NCBI GenBank assembly: GCA_019112985.1
Contig: DXIG01000043.1
Span: forward strand, 1-33,666
Reading direction: 5' to 3'
Source of the DNA: Candidatus Butyricicoccus stercorigallinarum
GTDB taxonomy: Bacteria > Bacillota > Clostridia > Oscillospirales > Butyricicoccaceae
DNA length: 33,666 nt
Part shown: piece after piece, positions 7,415 through 15,351 of the stretch
How positions within the stretch are numbered: the first letter of the stretch is position 1
Layout of the letters: each line of letters starts with the position of its first letter
The notes under the pieces: generated by a model
Database searches by the model: none
What the model saw: the letters and a program-made list of their open reading frames with translations, nothing else
Told to the model about the DNA's origin: nothing
Translations under genes and position numbers: made by a program

Positions 7415-7436
7415 GAAACGTGCCGGCGGCCGCCCG

Positions 7437-7841
7437 TTATCCGCCGAAAAAGCGCGCGATTTCGATCGCCGCGGTCTCTTCCGAATCCGAGCCGTGGATG
7501 AGGTTTTCCGTCGTCGTGTTGGCAAAATCGCCGCGGATGGTGCCCGGCAGTGCTTCGCCGAACTTGGTCGCGCCCATCAGCATGCGCATACCGGTCACCG
7601 CGTTCTCGCCCTCTATGATCATCGCCAGAACCGGGCCGGAGGTCATGTATTCGACCATCTGCGGGAAAAACGGCTTGTCCGCCACATGGGCGTAGTGCTC
7701 GGTCAGAATCGCCTCGTCCAGCTGCTTCAGCTCGCAGCGCACCATGCGGTATCCCTTCTTCTCGATGCGGGAAAGGATCTCCCCCGCCAGGCCGCGCTGC
7801 AGCGCGTCCGGTTTGAGCATCACATATGTCTGTTGCACCAT
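7437..7841 (-). CDS. ndk: Nucleoside diphosphate kinase
   Basis: A complete 134-residue kinase that moves a gamma-phosphate from ATP to NDPs through a phosphohistidine. NLIHGSDS holds the catalytic His116. The N-terminal YVMLKPDALQRG strand-helix and GATKFGEALPGTIRGDF, the nucleotide-binding region, are typical. The length is slightly short of the usual 136-150 but all motifs are present. The start at 7839-7841 is preceded by AGGAGAGGAG. A TATAAT-like -10 (minus strand, 7894-7899) lies about 50 bases upstream with no clear -35. Flanked by an unrelated lipoprotein gene and the divergent queuosine operon. Confidence 0.96.
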   Translation of the reverse strand: MVQQTYVMLKPDALQRGLAGEILSRIEKKGYRMVRCELKQLDEAILTEHYAHVADKPFFPQMVEYMTSGPVLAMIIEGENAVTGMRMLMGATKFGEALPGTIRGDFANTTTENLIHGSDSEETAAIEIARFFGG

Positions 7842-7958
7842 TGTCTCTGTTCTCCTCTCCTAATCAGACCTTCCATGCGGTCGTTTATACAGTATTATAC
7901 CGGTTTTGCGCAGAATACGCCAGCTGTTTTTGGTTTTTTTCGCGCGGCGAACAAACAT

Positions 7959-7987
7959 TTGACAACCCGGCGCGCCGGTGGTATAGT
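7959..7987 (+). promoter_or_regulatory. Promoter of the queuosine precursor operon
   Basis: -35 TTGACA (7959-7964), 17-base spacer, -10 TATAGT (7982-7987). It is the best sigma-70-type promoter in the window. The start near 7994 lies just before the riboswitch stem. Confidence 0.88.
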
Positions 7988-8002
7988 AGGGAAGAATGTA
8001 AA

Positions 8003-8048
8003 TCAGACAGTTCGTTTGCACCATCCTGTCTCTAAACAAAACCAGGGC
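8003..8048 (+). ncRNA. PreQ1-I riboswitch aptamer
   Basis: P1 is AGACAG (8005-8010) with CTGTCT (8026-8031). The loop starts TTC and ends with a C-rich ACCATC, as in this class. The tail CTAAACAAAACCAGGG (8032-8047) matches the A-rich tail of preQ1-I aptamers, which folds back into the stem groove. It sits between a strong promoter and five genes that make preQ1, exactly where the class occurs. I did not resolve the pseudoknot base pairs by hand. An attenuator hairpin follows about 30 bases later, so control is probably by transcription termination when preQ1 is abundant. Confidence 0.85.
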
Positions 8049-8076
8049 TACTGTATCCGGATCACGATCCGCTTGC

Positions 8077-8100
8077 AGCAGGCCGTTGCGGCTGCTTTTT
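8077..8100 (+). terminator. Attenuator hairpin of the preQ1 riboswitch
   Basis: AGCA-G-GCCG (8077-8085) pairs with CGGCTGCT (8089-8096) around loop TTG with one bulged G. TTTTT follows (8096-8100). It is located between the aptamer and the queD ribosome site, so it acts as the off-state terminator. A small hairpin at 8058-8072 (CGGAT against ATCCG) lies between them and may be part of the switch. Confidence 0.8.
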
Positions 8101-8121
8101 GTTTGCCCAAAAGGAGAAGCT

Positions 8122-8550
8122 ATGTATTATCTGAAGGCGGAGGCCAGCTTTGACGCGGCGCATTTTCTCGCCCGTTACGACGGCAAATGCCGCAACATCC
8201 ACGGACACCACTGGGTCGTCCACCTGCGCGTCTGCGGCGAGACGCTGCAGGACACCGCGCAGGAATCCGGCATGCTGGTGGATTTTTCCCAGCTCAAGGC
8301 GGATCTCAAGGCGATCGTCGAGCCGCTGGATCACACGCTGATCTACGAGGCGGGCACGCTGCGCGCGCAGACGCACGCCGCGCTGTGCGAGGACGGGTTT
8401 TCGCTGACGGAAATTCCGTTCCGCCCGACGGCGGAGCAGTTCGCCCGCTATTTCTTCGACCGCGCGGCGGCGCTGGGCTACCGCGTCGCGGAGGTGACGG
8501 TGTACGAAACGCCGAACAACTGCGCCTCCTACACCGGGGAGGCGGACTGA
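8122..8550 (+). CDS. queD: 6-carboxy-5,6,7,8-tetrahydropterin synthase
   Basis: A 142-residue PTPS-family enzyme that converts 7,8-dihydroneopterin triphosphate to 6-carboxytetrahydropterin, step two of preQ1 synthesis. The zinc ligands are His14 (DAAHF), His27 and His29 (IHGHH). Cys23 in GKCRNIHGH is the catalytic cysteine. The glutamate near the end (TVYETPNN) fits the substrate-binding site. The start ATG 8122 follows AAGGAG by 5 bases; an in-frame ATG at 8086 lies inside the attenuator hairpin and is unlikely. First gene of a five-gene operon under the preQ1-I riboswitch. The neighbours exclude the eukaryote-type PTPS role. Confidence 0.95.
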   Translation: MYYLKAEASFDAAHFLARYDGKCRNIHGHHWVVHLRVCGETLQDTAQESGMLVDFSQLKADLKAIVEPLDHTLIYEAGTLRAQTHAALCEDGFSLTEIPFRPTAEQFARYFFDRAAALGYRVAEVTVYETPNNCASYTGEAD

Positions 8551-8553
8551 CGC

Positions 8554-9222
8554 ATGACACAGTTTTCTGTAGCGGAAACCTTCGTCAGCATCAACGGCGA
8601 GGGCGTGCGCGCCGGACAGCTGTCCGTCTTCGTCCGCTTTACCGGCTGCAACCTGCGCTGCTCGTACTGCGACACGCAGTGGGCGAACGACGCGCAGGCG
8701 CCGCACACCGACATGACGGCGGAGCAGATCTGTCAGGCCGTGCGCGAAACCGGCGTGCGCAACGTCACGCTGACCGGCGGCGAGCCGCTGCTGCGCGCGG
8801 GCATGGCCGGGCTGCTGCGGCAGCTGACGGAGGACCCGCAGCGGCGCGTGGAAATCGAGACCAACGGCAGCGTCGATCTCGCGCCGTTTACCGGCATCTC
8901 CCCCGCCATCACGTTTACCATGGACTACAAGCTGCCGGGCAGCGGCATGGAGGCGCACATGCGCACGGACAACTTCGCGCTGCTGACCGCGCGCGACACG
9001 GTCAAATTTGTCGCGGGCAGCCGCGCCGATCTCGACCGCGCGCTGGAGATCATCCGCGGCTACGACCTGACCTCCCGCTGCCATGTCTATCTCAGCCCGG
9101 TGTTCGGGCAGATTGAGCCGGTGGAGCTCGTGGCGTTTTTGCAGGAGCACGCGCTCAACGACGTCACGATGCAGCTCCAGATGCACAAAATCATCTGGGA
9201 CCCCGACCAGCGCGGCGTATGA
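8554..9222 (+). CDS. queE: 7-carboxy-7-deazaguanine synthase (radical SAM)
   Basis: A 222-residue radical SAM enzyme that contracts the ring of 6-carboxytetrahydropterin to 7-carboxy-7-deazaguanine. Cys32, Cys36 and Cys39 (CNLRCSYC) bind the 4Fe-4S cluster. The GGEPLL motif ([11 protein letters not shown]) contacts SAM, and VEIETNGS is the later strand motif. The N-terminal [19 protein letters not shown] is diagnostic of QueE. It starts three bases after the queD stop with GGGGAGG in the end of queD. The last bases overlap an upstream ATG of folE. Confidence 0.95.
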   Translation: MTQFSVAETFVSINGEGVRAGQLSVFVRFTGCNLRCSYCDTQWANDAQAPHTDMTAEQICQAVRETGVRNVTLTGGEPLLRAGMAGLLRQLTEDPQRRVEIETNGSVDLAPFTGISPAITFTMDYKLPGSGMEAHMRTDNFALLTARDTVKFVAGSRADLDRALEIIRGYDLTSRCHVYLSPVFGQIEPVELVAFLQEHALNDVTMQLQMHKIIWDPDQRGV

Positions 9223-9248
9223 GCGCCGCAGAAAGGGAACAAAACAGT

Positions 9249-9827
9249 ATGGCTATTGATACCAACGCAATCAGAGAACATATCCGCGGCATTCTCGTCG
9301 CGCTCGGCGACGACCCCGACCGCGAGGGGCTGAAGGACACGCCCGACCGCGTCGCCCGCATGTACAGCGAGGTGTTCGAGGGCATGAACTACACCAACGA
9401 ACAGATCGCGCACATGTTCGACAAGACGTTTGAAGACGAGATGGATTTCGCCAGTGACTCCAAGGATCTCGTCATCGTGCGCGACATCCAGCTGTTCAGC
9501 TACTGTGAGCACCACATCGCGCTGATGTACGACATGACCGCGACCGTCGCCTATATGCCGAACGGCAAGGTCATCGGCCTGAGCAAAATCGCGCGCATCG
9601 CCGACATGGTCTCCAAGCGCCTGCAATTGCAGGAGCGCATCGGCTCGGACATCGCGCAGATCATGCAGATTGTCACCGGCTCGGAGGACGTCGCCGTGCT
9701 CATCGAGGGCAGCCACAGCTGCATGACGGCGCGCGGCATCCGGCAGGCGAACGCGCGCACCACAACCACCACGCTGCGCGGACGGTTTTGCACCGATTCC
9801 GACCTGCAAATGAGACTGTATCGCTAA
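9249..9827 (+). CDS. folE: GTP cyclohydrolase I
   Basis: A 192-residue enzyme turning GTP into 7,8-dihydroneopterin triphosphate, the entry step for both folate and 7-deazaguanine synthesis. The zinc ligands are Cys86 and His89 (SYCEHH) and Cys158 ([10 protein letters not shown]). LSKIARI and the C-terminal TTTTLRGRF are also typical. I prefer ATG 9249, preceded by AAAGGGA. ATG 9219 overlaps the queE stop but lacks a ribosome site and would add ten atypical residues. Placement inside the que operon means this copy is dedicated at least partly to queuosine precursor supply and is under preQ1 control. Confidence 0.95.
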   Translation: MAIDTNAIREHIRGILVALGDDPDREGLKDTPDRVARMYSEVFEGMNYTNEQIAHMFDKTFEDEMDFASDSKDLVIVRDIQLFSYCEHHIALMYDMTATVAYMPNGKVIGLSKIARIADMVSKRLQLQERIGSDIAQIMQIVTGSEDVAVLIEGSHSCMTARGIRQANARTTTTTLRGRFCTDSDLQMRLYR

Positions 9828-9840
9828 GGAGGACACCCGG

Positions 9841-10530
9841 ATGAAAGCTCTTGTTCTGGCCAGCGGCGGTGTGGACAGCACCACCTGCCTCGGTCTGGCC
9901 GTCGAAAAATACGGGCAGGAAAACGTCGTCGCGCTCGCCATCACCTACGGCCAGCTGCACACGAAGGAAGTGGACGCCGCCCGGCGCATCGCCGCGCACT
10001 ATCAGGTCGAGTTTCTGACGCTCGATCTCGCAAAAATTTTCCAGTACGACACCAAATGCTCGCTGCTTCAGGGCTCGGAGAACGAGATTCCGGAGGAGTC
10101 CTATGCCGAGCAGCTCAAAAAGACCGACGGCAAGCCGGTTTCCACCTATGTGCCGTTCCGCAACGGCCTGTTCCTGTCCTCGGCGGCCAGCATCGCGCTG
10201 TCCAAGGACTGCTCGGTGATCTATTACGGCGCCCACAGCGACGACGCCGCCGGCAACGCCTATCCGGATTGCAGCAGCGCATTCAACAACGCCATGCGCG
10301 ACGCGATCTACATCGGCAGCGGCGGGCAGCTGACCATCGAAGCGCCGTTTGTGCACGCCACGAAGGCGGATGTCGTGCGCGAGGGCCTGCGCCTCGGCGT
10401 GCCCTATGCCCTGACCTGGAGCTGCTACGAGGGCGGGAACCGGCCGTGCGGCAAGTGCGGCACCTGCCGCGACCGCGCGGCGGCATTTGCCGCCAACGGC
10501 GTCACCGACCCCGCGTTACAGGAGGACTGA
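9841..10530 (+). CDS. queC: 7-cyano-7-deazaguanine synthase
   Basis: A 229-residue PP-loop ATPase that turns 7-carboxy-7-deazaguanine plus ammonia into preQ0. The ATP pyrophosphatase loop is SGGVDS (residues 8-13). The zinc site at the C-terminal end is Cys195, Cys203, Cys206 and Cys209 ([16 protein letters not shown]). [13 protein letters not shown] is the family's central motif. It starts 13 bases after folE with a strong AAGGAGG. The length is normal. Confidence 0.97.
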   Translation: MKALVLASGGVDSTTCLGLAVEKYGQENVVALAITYGQLHTKEVDAARRIAAHYQVEFLTLDLAKIFQYDTKCSLLQGSENEIPEESYAEQLKKTDGKPVSTYVPFRNGLFLSSAASIALSKDCSVIYYGAHSDDAAGNAYPDCSSAFNNAMRDAIYIGSGGQLTIEAPFVHATKADVVREGLRLGVPYALTWSCYEGGNRPCGKCGTCRDRAAAFAANGVTDPALQED

Positions 10531-10532
10531 CC

Positions 10533-11030
10533 ATGACCGGAAGAACCAGCGAAGAGACGCAGGGCATCTCCCTGCTCGGCAACCAGGGCACGAAATACCG
10601 CGACGATTACGCGCCGGAGGTGCTCGAAACCTTTGTCAACAAGCACCCGGAAAACGACTATTTTGTCAAATTCAACTGCCCGGAATTCACCAGCCTGTGC
10701 CCCATCACCGGACAGCCGGACTTTGCCACCATCACCATCTCCTATGTGCCGTCCGAGCGCATGGTGGAGAGCAAATCGCTCAAGCTGTACCTGTTCAGCT
10801 TCCGCAACCACGGCGATTTCCACGAGGACTGCGTGAACATCATCATGAAAGACCTGATCCGGCTGATGCAGCCCAAATACATCGAGGTCTGGGGCAAGTT
10901 CACGCCGCGCGGCGGCATTTCCATCGATCCCTACTGCAACTACGGCATGCCCGGCACGCGCTGGGAGCAGGTCGCCTGGAACCGCCTGGCAAACCACGAC
11001 CTGTATCCGGAAAAGATCGACAACCGATAA
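10533..11030 (+). CDS. queF: NADPH-dependent 7-cyano-7-deazaguanine reductase
   Basis: A 165-residue unimodular (YkvM-type) QueF reducing preQ0 to preQ1. Catalytic Cys56 lies in CPITGQPDF; the signature ESKSLKLYL spans residues 79-87; His97 and Glu98 follow in HGDFHE. The start ATG 10533 follows AGGAGGA in the end of queC and overlaps no gene. It is the last gene of the operon, and its product preQ1 is the ligand expected to shut the operon off through the leader riboswitch. A bidirectional terminator follows. Confidence 0.96.
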   Translation: MTGRTSEETQGISLLGNQGTKYRDDYAPEVLETFVNKHPENDYFVKFNCPEFTSLCPITGQPDFATITISYVPSERMVESKSLKLYLFSFRNHGDFHEDCVNIIMKDLIRLMQPKYIEVWGKFTPRGGISIDPYCNYGMPGTRWEQVAWNRLANHDLYPEKIDNR

Positions 11031-11034
11031 ACGA

Positions 11035-11070
11035 AAAAAGACATTTCCTTTGCCCGGGAAATGTCTTTTT
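11035..11070. terminator. Bidirectional terminator between queF and sdaAA
   Basis: AAAAAGACATTTCC (11035-11048) pairs with GGAAATGTCTTTTT (11057-11070), 14 base pairs around an 8-base loop. U-tracts arise on both strands. Confidence 0.92.
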
Positions 11071-11082
11071 CTGTGCGGCGCG

Positions 11083-11958
11083 TCAGCCGCGCATGCGCCT
11101 GGCGATCTGCTGTCCGGTCGGCGTTGTGGCGAGCCCCTCCTGGCTCGTCTCGCGCAGGCAGGCGGGCAGCAGGTGCCCGATGCGGCGCATCGCGTCGATC
11201 ACCTCGTCCGGCGGAATCACGCTGCGCACGCCCGCGAGCGCCAGCTGCGCGCTCGTCACCGCATTGACCGCACCGGAGACGTTGCGCTTGATGCACGGCA
11301 CCTCAACCAGCCCCGCGACCGGGTCACACGTCAGGCCGAGCATGTTTTTCAGCGCCAGCGCCGCCGCGTGGACGATGTCCTCCGGCGCGCCGCCCTCCAG
11401 ATACGCCACCGCGCCGGCCGCCATGGCGCTCGCGGAGCCGATCTCCGCCTGACAGCCGCCCTCCGCGCCCGCGATGCTCGCGCTGGCGGCGATCACCTCT
11501 CCGATGCCCGCCGCGACAAACAGCGCCTCCACCATGCGCTCCTCCGGCACGCGCTTCTGCGCCTCACAGGCGAGCAGGACGGCGGGGATGACGCCGCAGG
11601 AGCCCGCCGTGGGCGCCGCGACAATGCGCCGCATACACGCGTTGGACTCCGCCATCTTCACCGCCTTTTCCATCACCTCCGACAGGTAATCGCCCACCAG
11701 ATGGCCGCCCTGCGCGCGGAACCGCGCGAGCTTTTCGCCGTCTCCGCCCGCCATGCCGCTGGCCGAGCGCAGCTGCGCGTCGTAGGCCGCGTCCGCCTCC
11801 TTCATCGCGCGGTACATGCCGCGCATCGTCTCAAACGACTGCTGCGCGGATACGCTGCGCTCCGCGCAGTCGTCCTGCAAAATCACCCGCCAAAACGGGA
11901 TGTTCTCCCGCTGTGCGCTGTCCAAAATGCCCTGCAATGTCTCAAACGCCACTGTCAT
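11083..11958 (-). CDS. sdaAA: L-serine dehydratase, Fe-S type, alpha subunit
   Basis: A 291-residue catalytic subunit that deaminates L-serine to pyruvate and ammonia with an oxygen-labile 4Fe-4S cluster. Conserved cysteines lie in APTAGSCGV, AEGGCQAEIGSASAM and LTCDPVAGLVEVPC, the three segments that build the cluster site. It is the standard alpha subunit of clostridial two-subunit serine dehydratases. Its ATG overlaps the sdaAB stop by four bases (11955-11958), so the two are translationally coupled. It consumes the serine that CysE, encoded 6 kb away, would acetylate. Confidence 0.96.
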   Translation of the reverse strand: MTVAFETLQGILDSAQRENIPFWRVILQDDCAERSVSAQQSFETMRGMYRAMKEADAAYDAQLRSASGMAGGDGEKLARFRAQGGHLVGDYLSEVMEKAVKMAESNACMRRIVAAPTAGSCGVIPAVLLACEAQKRVPEERMVEALFVAAGIGEVIAASASIAGAEGGCQAEIGSASAMAAGAVAYLEGGAPEDIVHAAALALKNMLGLTCDPVAGLVEVPCIKRNVSGAVNAVTSAQLALAGVRSVIPPDEVIDAMRRIGHLLPACLRETSQEGLATTPTGQQIARRMRG

Positions 11959-12623
11959 TCACCGTCCTTCAGGCTGTAATATGTGACCTTCTGCACGCCC
12001 TCCAGGTGCTCCAGCCAGGCGATGGACGCCCGCGGCACCTCCTGGTCGCATTCGATGACCATGACGGCATATCCGCCGCGCGAGGCGCGGTACAGCTGCA
12101 TGGTCGCGATGTTGACCGACTTGTGCGCCAGCATGCTCGTCACCTCCGCGACATGCCCGGGCTGGTCGAGGTTGTGGACGATGAGCGTCGGGTAATCCCC
12201 CGAAAAGTTCGTGGAGATGCCGTCGATGCCCGCAATGTTGATGCGCGAGCCGCCGATAGATTCGCCCACCACCTCCAGCCGCCTGCCGTCGACGCCGGTC
12301 AGGTTCAGCTGGACGGAGTTGGGGTGCGCGTCGCGCAGGTCGGCCTCGCCAAACGTCACCTCCATGCCGCACGCCTCGGCGATGCGCAGGCTGTCCGGAA
12401 TGCGGCTGTCGTCCGTCTTCATGCCGAGCAGACCCGCCACGAGCGCGAGCGGCGTGCCGTGCCCCTTTCCGGTCGCCAGAAACGAGCCGTACAGCAGAAT
12501 TTCCGCCTTTTGAATCGGCTCCGCCAACAGCTTGCGCGAGACATATCCGATCTTGACCGCACCCGCCGTGTGCGAGCTGGACGGACCGACCATCACCGGT
12601 CCAATGATGTCAAATACATTCAT
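11955..12623 (-). CDS. sdaAB: L-serine dehydratase, Fe-S type, beta subunit
   Basis: A 222-residue beta subunit. The N-terminal domain contains GPSSSHTAGAVKIG (residues 13-26), part of the dehydratase substrate site. A C-terminal ACT domain (about residues 147-220, PTLIVHNLDQPGHVAEVTSM) probably senses serine. The start ATG 12621-12623 follows GGAAGGAG. First gene of the sdaAB-sdaAA unit. Its promoter (12747-12775) is followed at once by a hairpin with a T-run, about 75 bases before the start codon. Confidence 0.95.
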   Translation of the reverse strand: MNVFDIIGPVMVGPSSSHTAGAVKIGYVSRKLLAEPIQKAEILLYGSFLATGKGHGTPLALVAGLLGMKTDDSRIPDSLRIAEACGMEVTFGEADLRDAHPNSVQLNLTGVDGRRLEVVGESIGGSRINIAGIDGISTNFSGDYPTLIVHNLDQPGHVAEVTSMLAHKSVNIATMQLYRASRGGYAVMVIECDQEVPRASIAWLEHLEGVQKVTYYSLKDGE

Positions 12624-12696
12624 GGCTTCTCCTTCCGTGCGCTGTGTTTGGGAAACATCGGGCGACGCCGCACCCGCAGGCCGTCCACCGTTTTCT

Positions 12697-12741
12697 GAAA
12701 AAAGAAAAAGGATAGCGGACGTTTGCAGACGCCGTTATCCT
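12697..12741 (-). terminator. Hairpin plus T-run in the sdaAB leader (putative attenuator)
   Basis: On the minus strand AGGATA-a-CGG-CGT pairs with ACG-t-CCG-c-TATCCT around loop CTGCAA: 12 pairs with one mismatch and one bulge. TTTTTCTTTTTT follows immediately (plus strand A-run 12697-12708). The hairpin starts at 12741, within a base or two of the expected transcription start. It could end transcripts of the upstream gene, or attenuate sdaAB. Confidence 0.7.
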
Positions 12742-12746
12742 CTCCT

Positions 12747-12775
12747 ATTATATCCGCCCGCGCCCGGTTTTTCAA
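12747..12775 (-). promoter_or_regulatory. Putative sdaAB promoter
   Basis: Minus strand -35 TTGAAA (12770-12775), 17-base spacer, -10 TATAAT (12747-12752). The expected start is 12740-12741. I see no other promoter-like pair between the hairpin and the sdaAB start. Confidence 0.72.
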
Positions 12776-12791
12776 CCGTTTTCCGCTCCGT

Positions 12792-13418
12792 TTACGGGAG
12801 CAGCCTCCGCAGGTCGGCCGCGCGCAGCAGCAGAACGCCGAACGCCGCCGCCCCGCCCGCGCAGCCCGCGGAAAACAGCGCGCGGTTGACCAGCCCCTTG
12901 GAGGAGCACAGGCCGAAGCTCAGTCCCCACGACAGCGGATAGAGCAGGCGCTCGTCGCGCCGGTTGAGCAGATCAAGCGCAAGATGGCTGACAAAGCCGG
13001 CGGCAAAGTACGGCGCCGCCAGCGGGAACATGAGATGCACGCACCCGGTCAGCAGCGCAAGCGCCGGGAGGGAGTGCATAAACGAGCGGTGCGGCTGCTC
13101 CTTGCCGAACGCGCAGAGCAGCAGAAACGCCGCCGCGCCCAGCACAATGCGCAGCGCGTTGCTGCTCTGCATCAGCCGCTCGTAAATGCCGAGGTGCAGC
13201 GCGCCCTCCGCCGCCGCGACCGCAAAGCAGGCCAGCCCCGCGAGGGCGATGATTTTGTCCGCGTCGCGGTGCGACTCCGACGTGCCGCTGTCGATGTCGC
13301 TGAGCACCGCGCCGACGGCGAGCGTCCCCGTGCCGATCACCAGCTCCGGCAGAGTCTGCGGGCGCAGAAGCGCCAGCCCGGCGGCCACGCCGACCGCCAT
13401 ATGTGTTTTTCCAAGCAT
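12792..13418 (-). CDS. YdjM-like membrane-bound metal-dependent hydrolase
   Basis: A 208-residue inner-membrane protein of the YdjM/LexA-binding-hydrolase family. The family's conserved histidines and acids are visible: THMAVG near the N-terminus, LSDIDSGTSESHRDADK, PHRSFMHSLPAL and SHLALDLLN. Four or so hydrophobic segments alternate with them. The start ATG 13416-13418 follows AAAAGGAA; an upstream extension of 38 residues reads as non-conserved. The real substrate is unknown for the family. It is followed on the same strand by the sdaAB promoter and hairpin. The C-terminal 40 residues are Leu/Ala/Arg-rich without recognisable motifs. Confidence 0.8.
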   Translation of the reverse strand: MLGKTHMAVGVAAGLALLRPQTLPELVIGTGTLAVGAVLSDIDSGTSESHRDADKIIALAGLACFAVAAAEGALHLGIYERLMQSSNALRIVLGAAAFLLLCAFGKEQPHRSFMHSLPALALLTGCVHLMFPLAAPYFAAGFVSHLALDLLNRRDERLLYPLSWGLSFGLCSSKGLVNRALFSAGCAGGAAAFGVLLLRAADLRRLLP

Positions 13419-13504
13419 GGTTTTTCCTTTTCTTTCTGTATGACTGTCAAATGTACCTGAGATGGGCGCGCCGCCCGCCGCGCGGCCGCATTTTTCTCCG
13501 TTCG

Positions 13505-13545
13505 TTGGATTTCCAACATACCTGCGCCCCATGGCGGTGTATCAT
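13505..13545 (+). promoter_or_regulatory. Dyad and possible -10 before the ferredoxin gene
   Basis: TTGGA-TT-TCCAA (13505-13516) is a perfect dyad. TATCAT (13540-13545) could be a -10, but no -35 lies at the right distance, so the promoter may need an activator bound at or near the dyad. Confidence 0.35.
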
Positions 13546-13581
13546 AGGGTCAGACAAACCGAACCACAGGAGGTCACAACG

Positions 13582-14244
13582 ATGATTCGCAGGATAATCA
13601 AAATCGATTCGGAAAAATGCAACGGCTGCGGCGCGTGCGCCAGCGCCTGCCACGAGGGCGCGATTGGCATGATCGACGGCAAGGCGTACCTGCTGCGCGA
13701 GGATTACTGCGACGGTCTGGGCGACTGTCTGCCCGCCTGCCCGACCGGCGCCATCTCCTTCGAGCAGCGCGAGGCGGCCGTCTACGACGAAGCGGCCGTG
13801 CAGGCGGCCAAGGCGCAGCGCGCGGGCGCATCCGGCTGTCCGGGCGCACAGGCGCGCGCGGTCGCGCCCGGCGGGGCGGCGAGCGCGCTGGCGCAGTGGC
13901 CGGTGCAGCTCAAGCTCACCCCGGTGCGCGCGCCGTATTTCCACGGCGCAGACCTGCTGATCGCCGCCGACTGCGCGGCCTATGCGCACGGCGATTTCCA
14001 CAACACGTTCATGCGCGGCCGCATCACCCTCATCGGCTGCCCCAAACTGGACGGCATCGATTACGCCGGAAAGCTGGCGCAGATCATCGCGGAAAACGAC
14101 ATCGCGCGCATCACGGTCGTCCGCATGGAGGTACCCTGCTGCGGCGGCATGGAGCACGCGGTCAGGCGCGCCCTGCAAGCGTCCGGCAAGCAGCTGCCGC
14201 TTGCGGTCGTGACGCTCACAACAAACGGAACCGTCCTGCGCTGA
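13582..14244 (+). CDS. 4Fe-4S ferredoxin-domain protein
   Basis: A 220-residue cytoplasmic protein with an N-terminal ferredoxin domain. The first cluster motif is CNGCGACASAC (residues 13-23). The second, CDGLGDCLPACP, has the longer C-x5-C spacing seen in a clostridial family of such proteins. After an Ala-rich linker the C-terminal domain (about 105-220) contains ADLLIAADCAAYAHGDFH, LIGCPKLDG and MEVPCCGGMEHA, with further cysteines that could hold another metal site. The start follows AGGAGGT. No reductase partner is adjacent, so the electron donor and acceptor are unknown. The family is common in anaerobic Bacillota; the role is not established to my knowledge. Confidence 0.85.
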   Translation: MIRRIIKIDSEKCNGCGACASACHEGAIGMIDGKAYLLREDYCDGLGDCLPACPTGAISFEQREAAVYDEAAVQAAKAQRAGASGCPGAQARAVAPGGAASALAQWPVQLKLTPVRAPYFHGADLLIAADCAAYAHGDFHNTFMRGRITLIGCPKLDGIDYAGKLAQIIAENDIARITVVRMEVPCCGGMEHAVRRALQASGKQLPLAVVTLTTNGTVLR

Positions 14245-14255
14245 CGCCGGAAAAT

Positions 14256-14298
14256 AGCCCCAAATCGACCGATTCGGTGCGGATTTGGGGCTGTTTTT
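14256..14298. terminator. Bidirectional terminator between the ferredoxin gene and cysK
   Basis: AGCCCCAAATC (14256-14266) pairs with GATTTGGGGCT (14282-14292). The loop holds a smaller hairpin, ACCG against CGGT. GTTTTTG follows on plus, and the preceding AAAAT serves the minus strand. Confidence 0.9.
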
Positions 14299-14301
14299 GC
14301 G

Positions 14302-15231
14302 TCAATCGACAAACATGGTGGTGGACAGATAGCGCTCGCCGGTATCCGGCAGCAGCGCCACGATGGTCTTGCCCGCGTTCTCCGGGCGTCTGGCCAGCTC
14401 GGTTGCGGCATGCACGGCCGCGCCGGAGGTGATGCCCACCAAAATGCCCTCCGTCCTGGCGATGGCGCGTCCGGCGGCGAAGGCGTCCGCGTCTGTCACC
14501 GCGATCACCTCGTCGTAGACCTGCGTGTCCAGCGTATCCGGCACAAAGCCCGCGCCGATGCCCTGCAAGCCGTGCGCCCCCGCGCGCCCGCCGGACAGCA
14601 CCGGAGAGCCCGCCGGCTCCACCGCCACGATTTTCACGTTCGGATCGCGTTCCTTGAGATACCGGCCCGTGCCGGTGATCGTGCCGCCCGTGCCCACACC
14701 GGCGACAAAGAAATCCACCTTGCCCTCGGTGTCCCGCCAGATCTCCGGCCCGGTCGTCGCGTAGTGCGCCTGCGGGTTGGACGGGTTGACAAACTGCCCG
14801 AGAATCACCGCACCCTCGATGGTGTGTTTCAGCTCCTCCGCCTTTTCGATGGCGCCCTTCATGCCGGCGGCGCCCGCGGTCAGCACGACCTCCGCGCCGT
14901 AGGCCGCCACCAGCCGGCGGCGCTCCACGCTCATCGTCTCCGGCATGGTCAGGATGACGCGATAGCCCTTCGCCGTGCCGACGGCTGCCAGACCGATGCC
15001 GGTGTTGCCGGAGGTCGGCTCGATGATCGTCGCGCCCGGGCGCAGCAGACCCGCCTGCTCCGCGTCCGCAATCATCGCGGCGGCGACACGGTCCTTCACG
15101 CTGCCCACCGGATTGAAATATTCCAGCTTGGCGACAAGGCGCGCGTTCAGGTTGTTCTTCTGTTCGTACTGTACCAGCTCGAGCAGCGGCGTGCCGCCGA
15201 TCAGCTGTGTCATACTCGTTGCGATAGACAT
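14302..15231 (-). CDS. cysK: Cysteine synthase (O-acetylserine sulfhydrylase)
   Basis: A 309-residue PLP enzyme making cysteine from O-acetylserine and sulfide. Lys46 in NPVGSVKDR binds PLP. SGNTG (74-78) is the substrate-binding asparagine loop. GTGGTITG binds the PLP phosphate, and the C-terminal SGAAVHAA segment is normal. [11 protein letters not shown] matches CysK rather than cystathionine beta-synthase. The start ATG 15229-15231 follows AGAGG. Its own promoter lies in the gap behind metY. It uses the product of CysE encoded at 4100-5023. Confidence 0.94.
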   Translation of the reverse strand: MSIATSMTQLIGGTPLLELVQYEQKNNLNARLVAKLEYFNPVGSVKDRVAAAMIADAEQAGLLRPGATIIEPTSGNTGIGLAAVGTAKGYRVILTMPETMSVERRRLVAAYGAEVVLTAGAAGMKGAIEKAEELKHTIEGAVILGQFVNPSNPQAHYATTGPEIWRDTEGKVDFFVAGVGTGGTITGTGRYLKERDPNVKIVAVEPAGSPVLSGGRAGAHGLQGIGAGFVPDTLDTQVYDEVIAVTDADAFAAGRAIARTEGILVGITSGAAVHAATELARRPENAGKTIVALLPDTGERYLSTTMFVD

Positions 15232-15301
15232 GGTTTTCAAACCTCTTTTCCAAAGTAAACCCAGGATGCCCCGACCATGGGGCGCGGATTCCCCGTCTGT
15301 T

Positions 15302-15330
15302 ATGGTACTACGTGCGGGGCAAAAAATCAA
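15302..15330 (-). promoter_or_regulatory. cysK promoter
   Basis: Minus strand -35 TTGATT (15325-15330), 17-base spacer, -10 TACCAT (15302-15307). The leader of about 65 bases holds GCCCC/GGGGC (15268-15283), a small hairpin with no T-run. No terminator is visible between metY and this promoter, so read-through from metY is possible. Confidence 0.6.
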
Positions 15331-15351
15331 TGCGTCCGGCGGCGCAAATCG

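Noticed and set aside
9219-9249. An earlier ATG for folE overlapping the queE stop
   Set aside because: It has no ribosome site, whereas ATG 9249 has one and gives the normal N-terminus.
12624-12746. A T-box or serine riboswitch before sdaAB
   Set aside because: The leader is only about 120 bases and I saw no T-box sequence (TGG-ACC type) or known aptamer core, only the hairpin with T-run.
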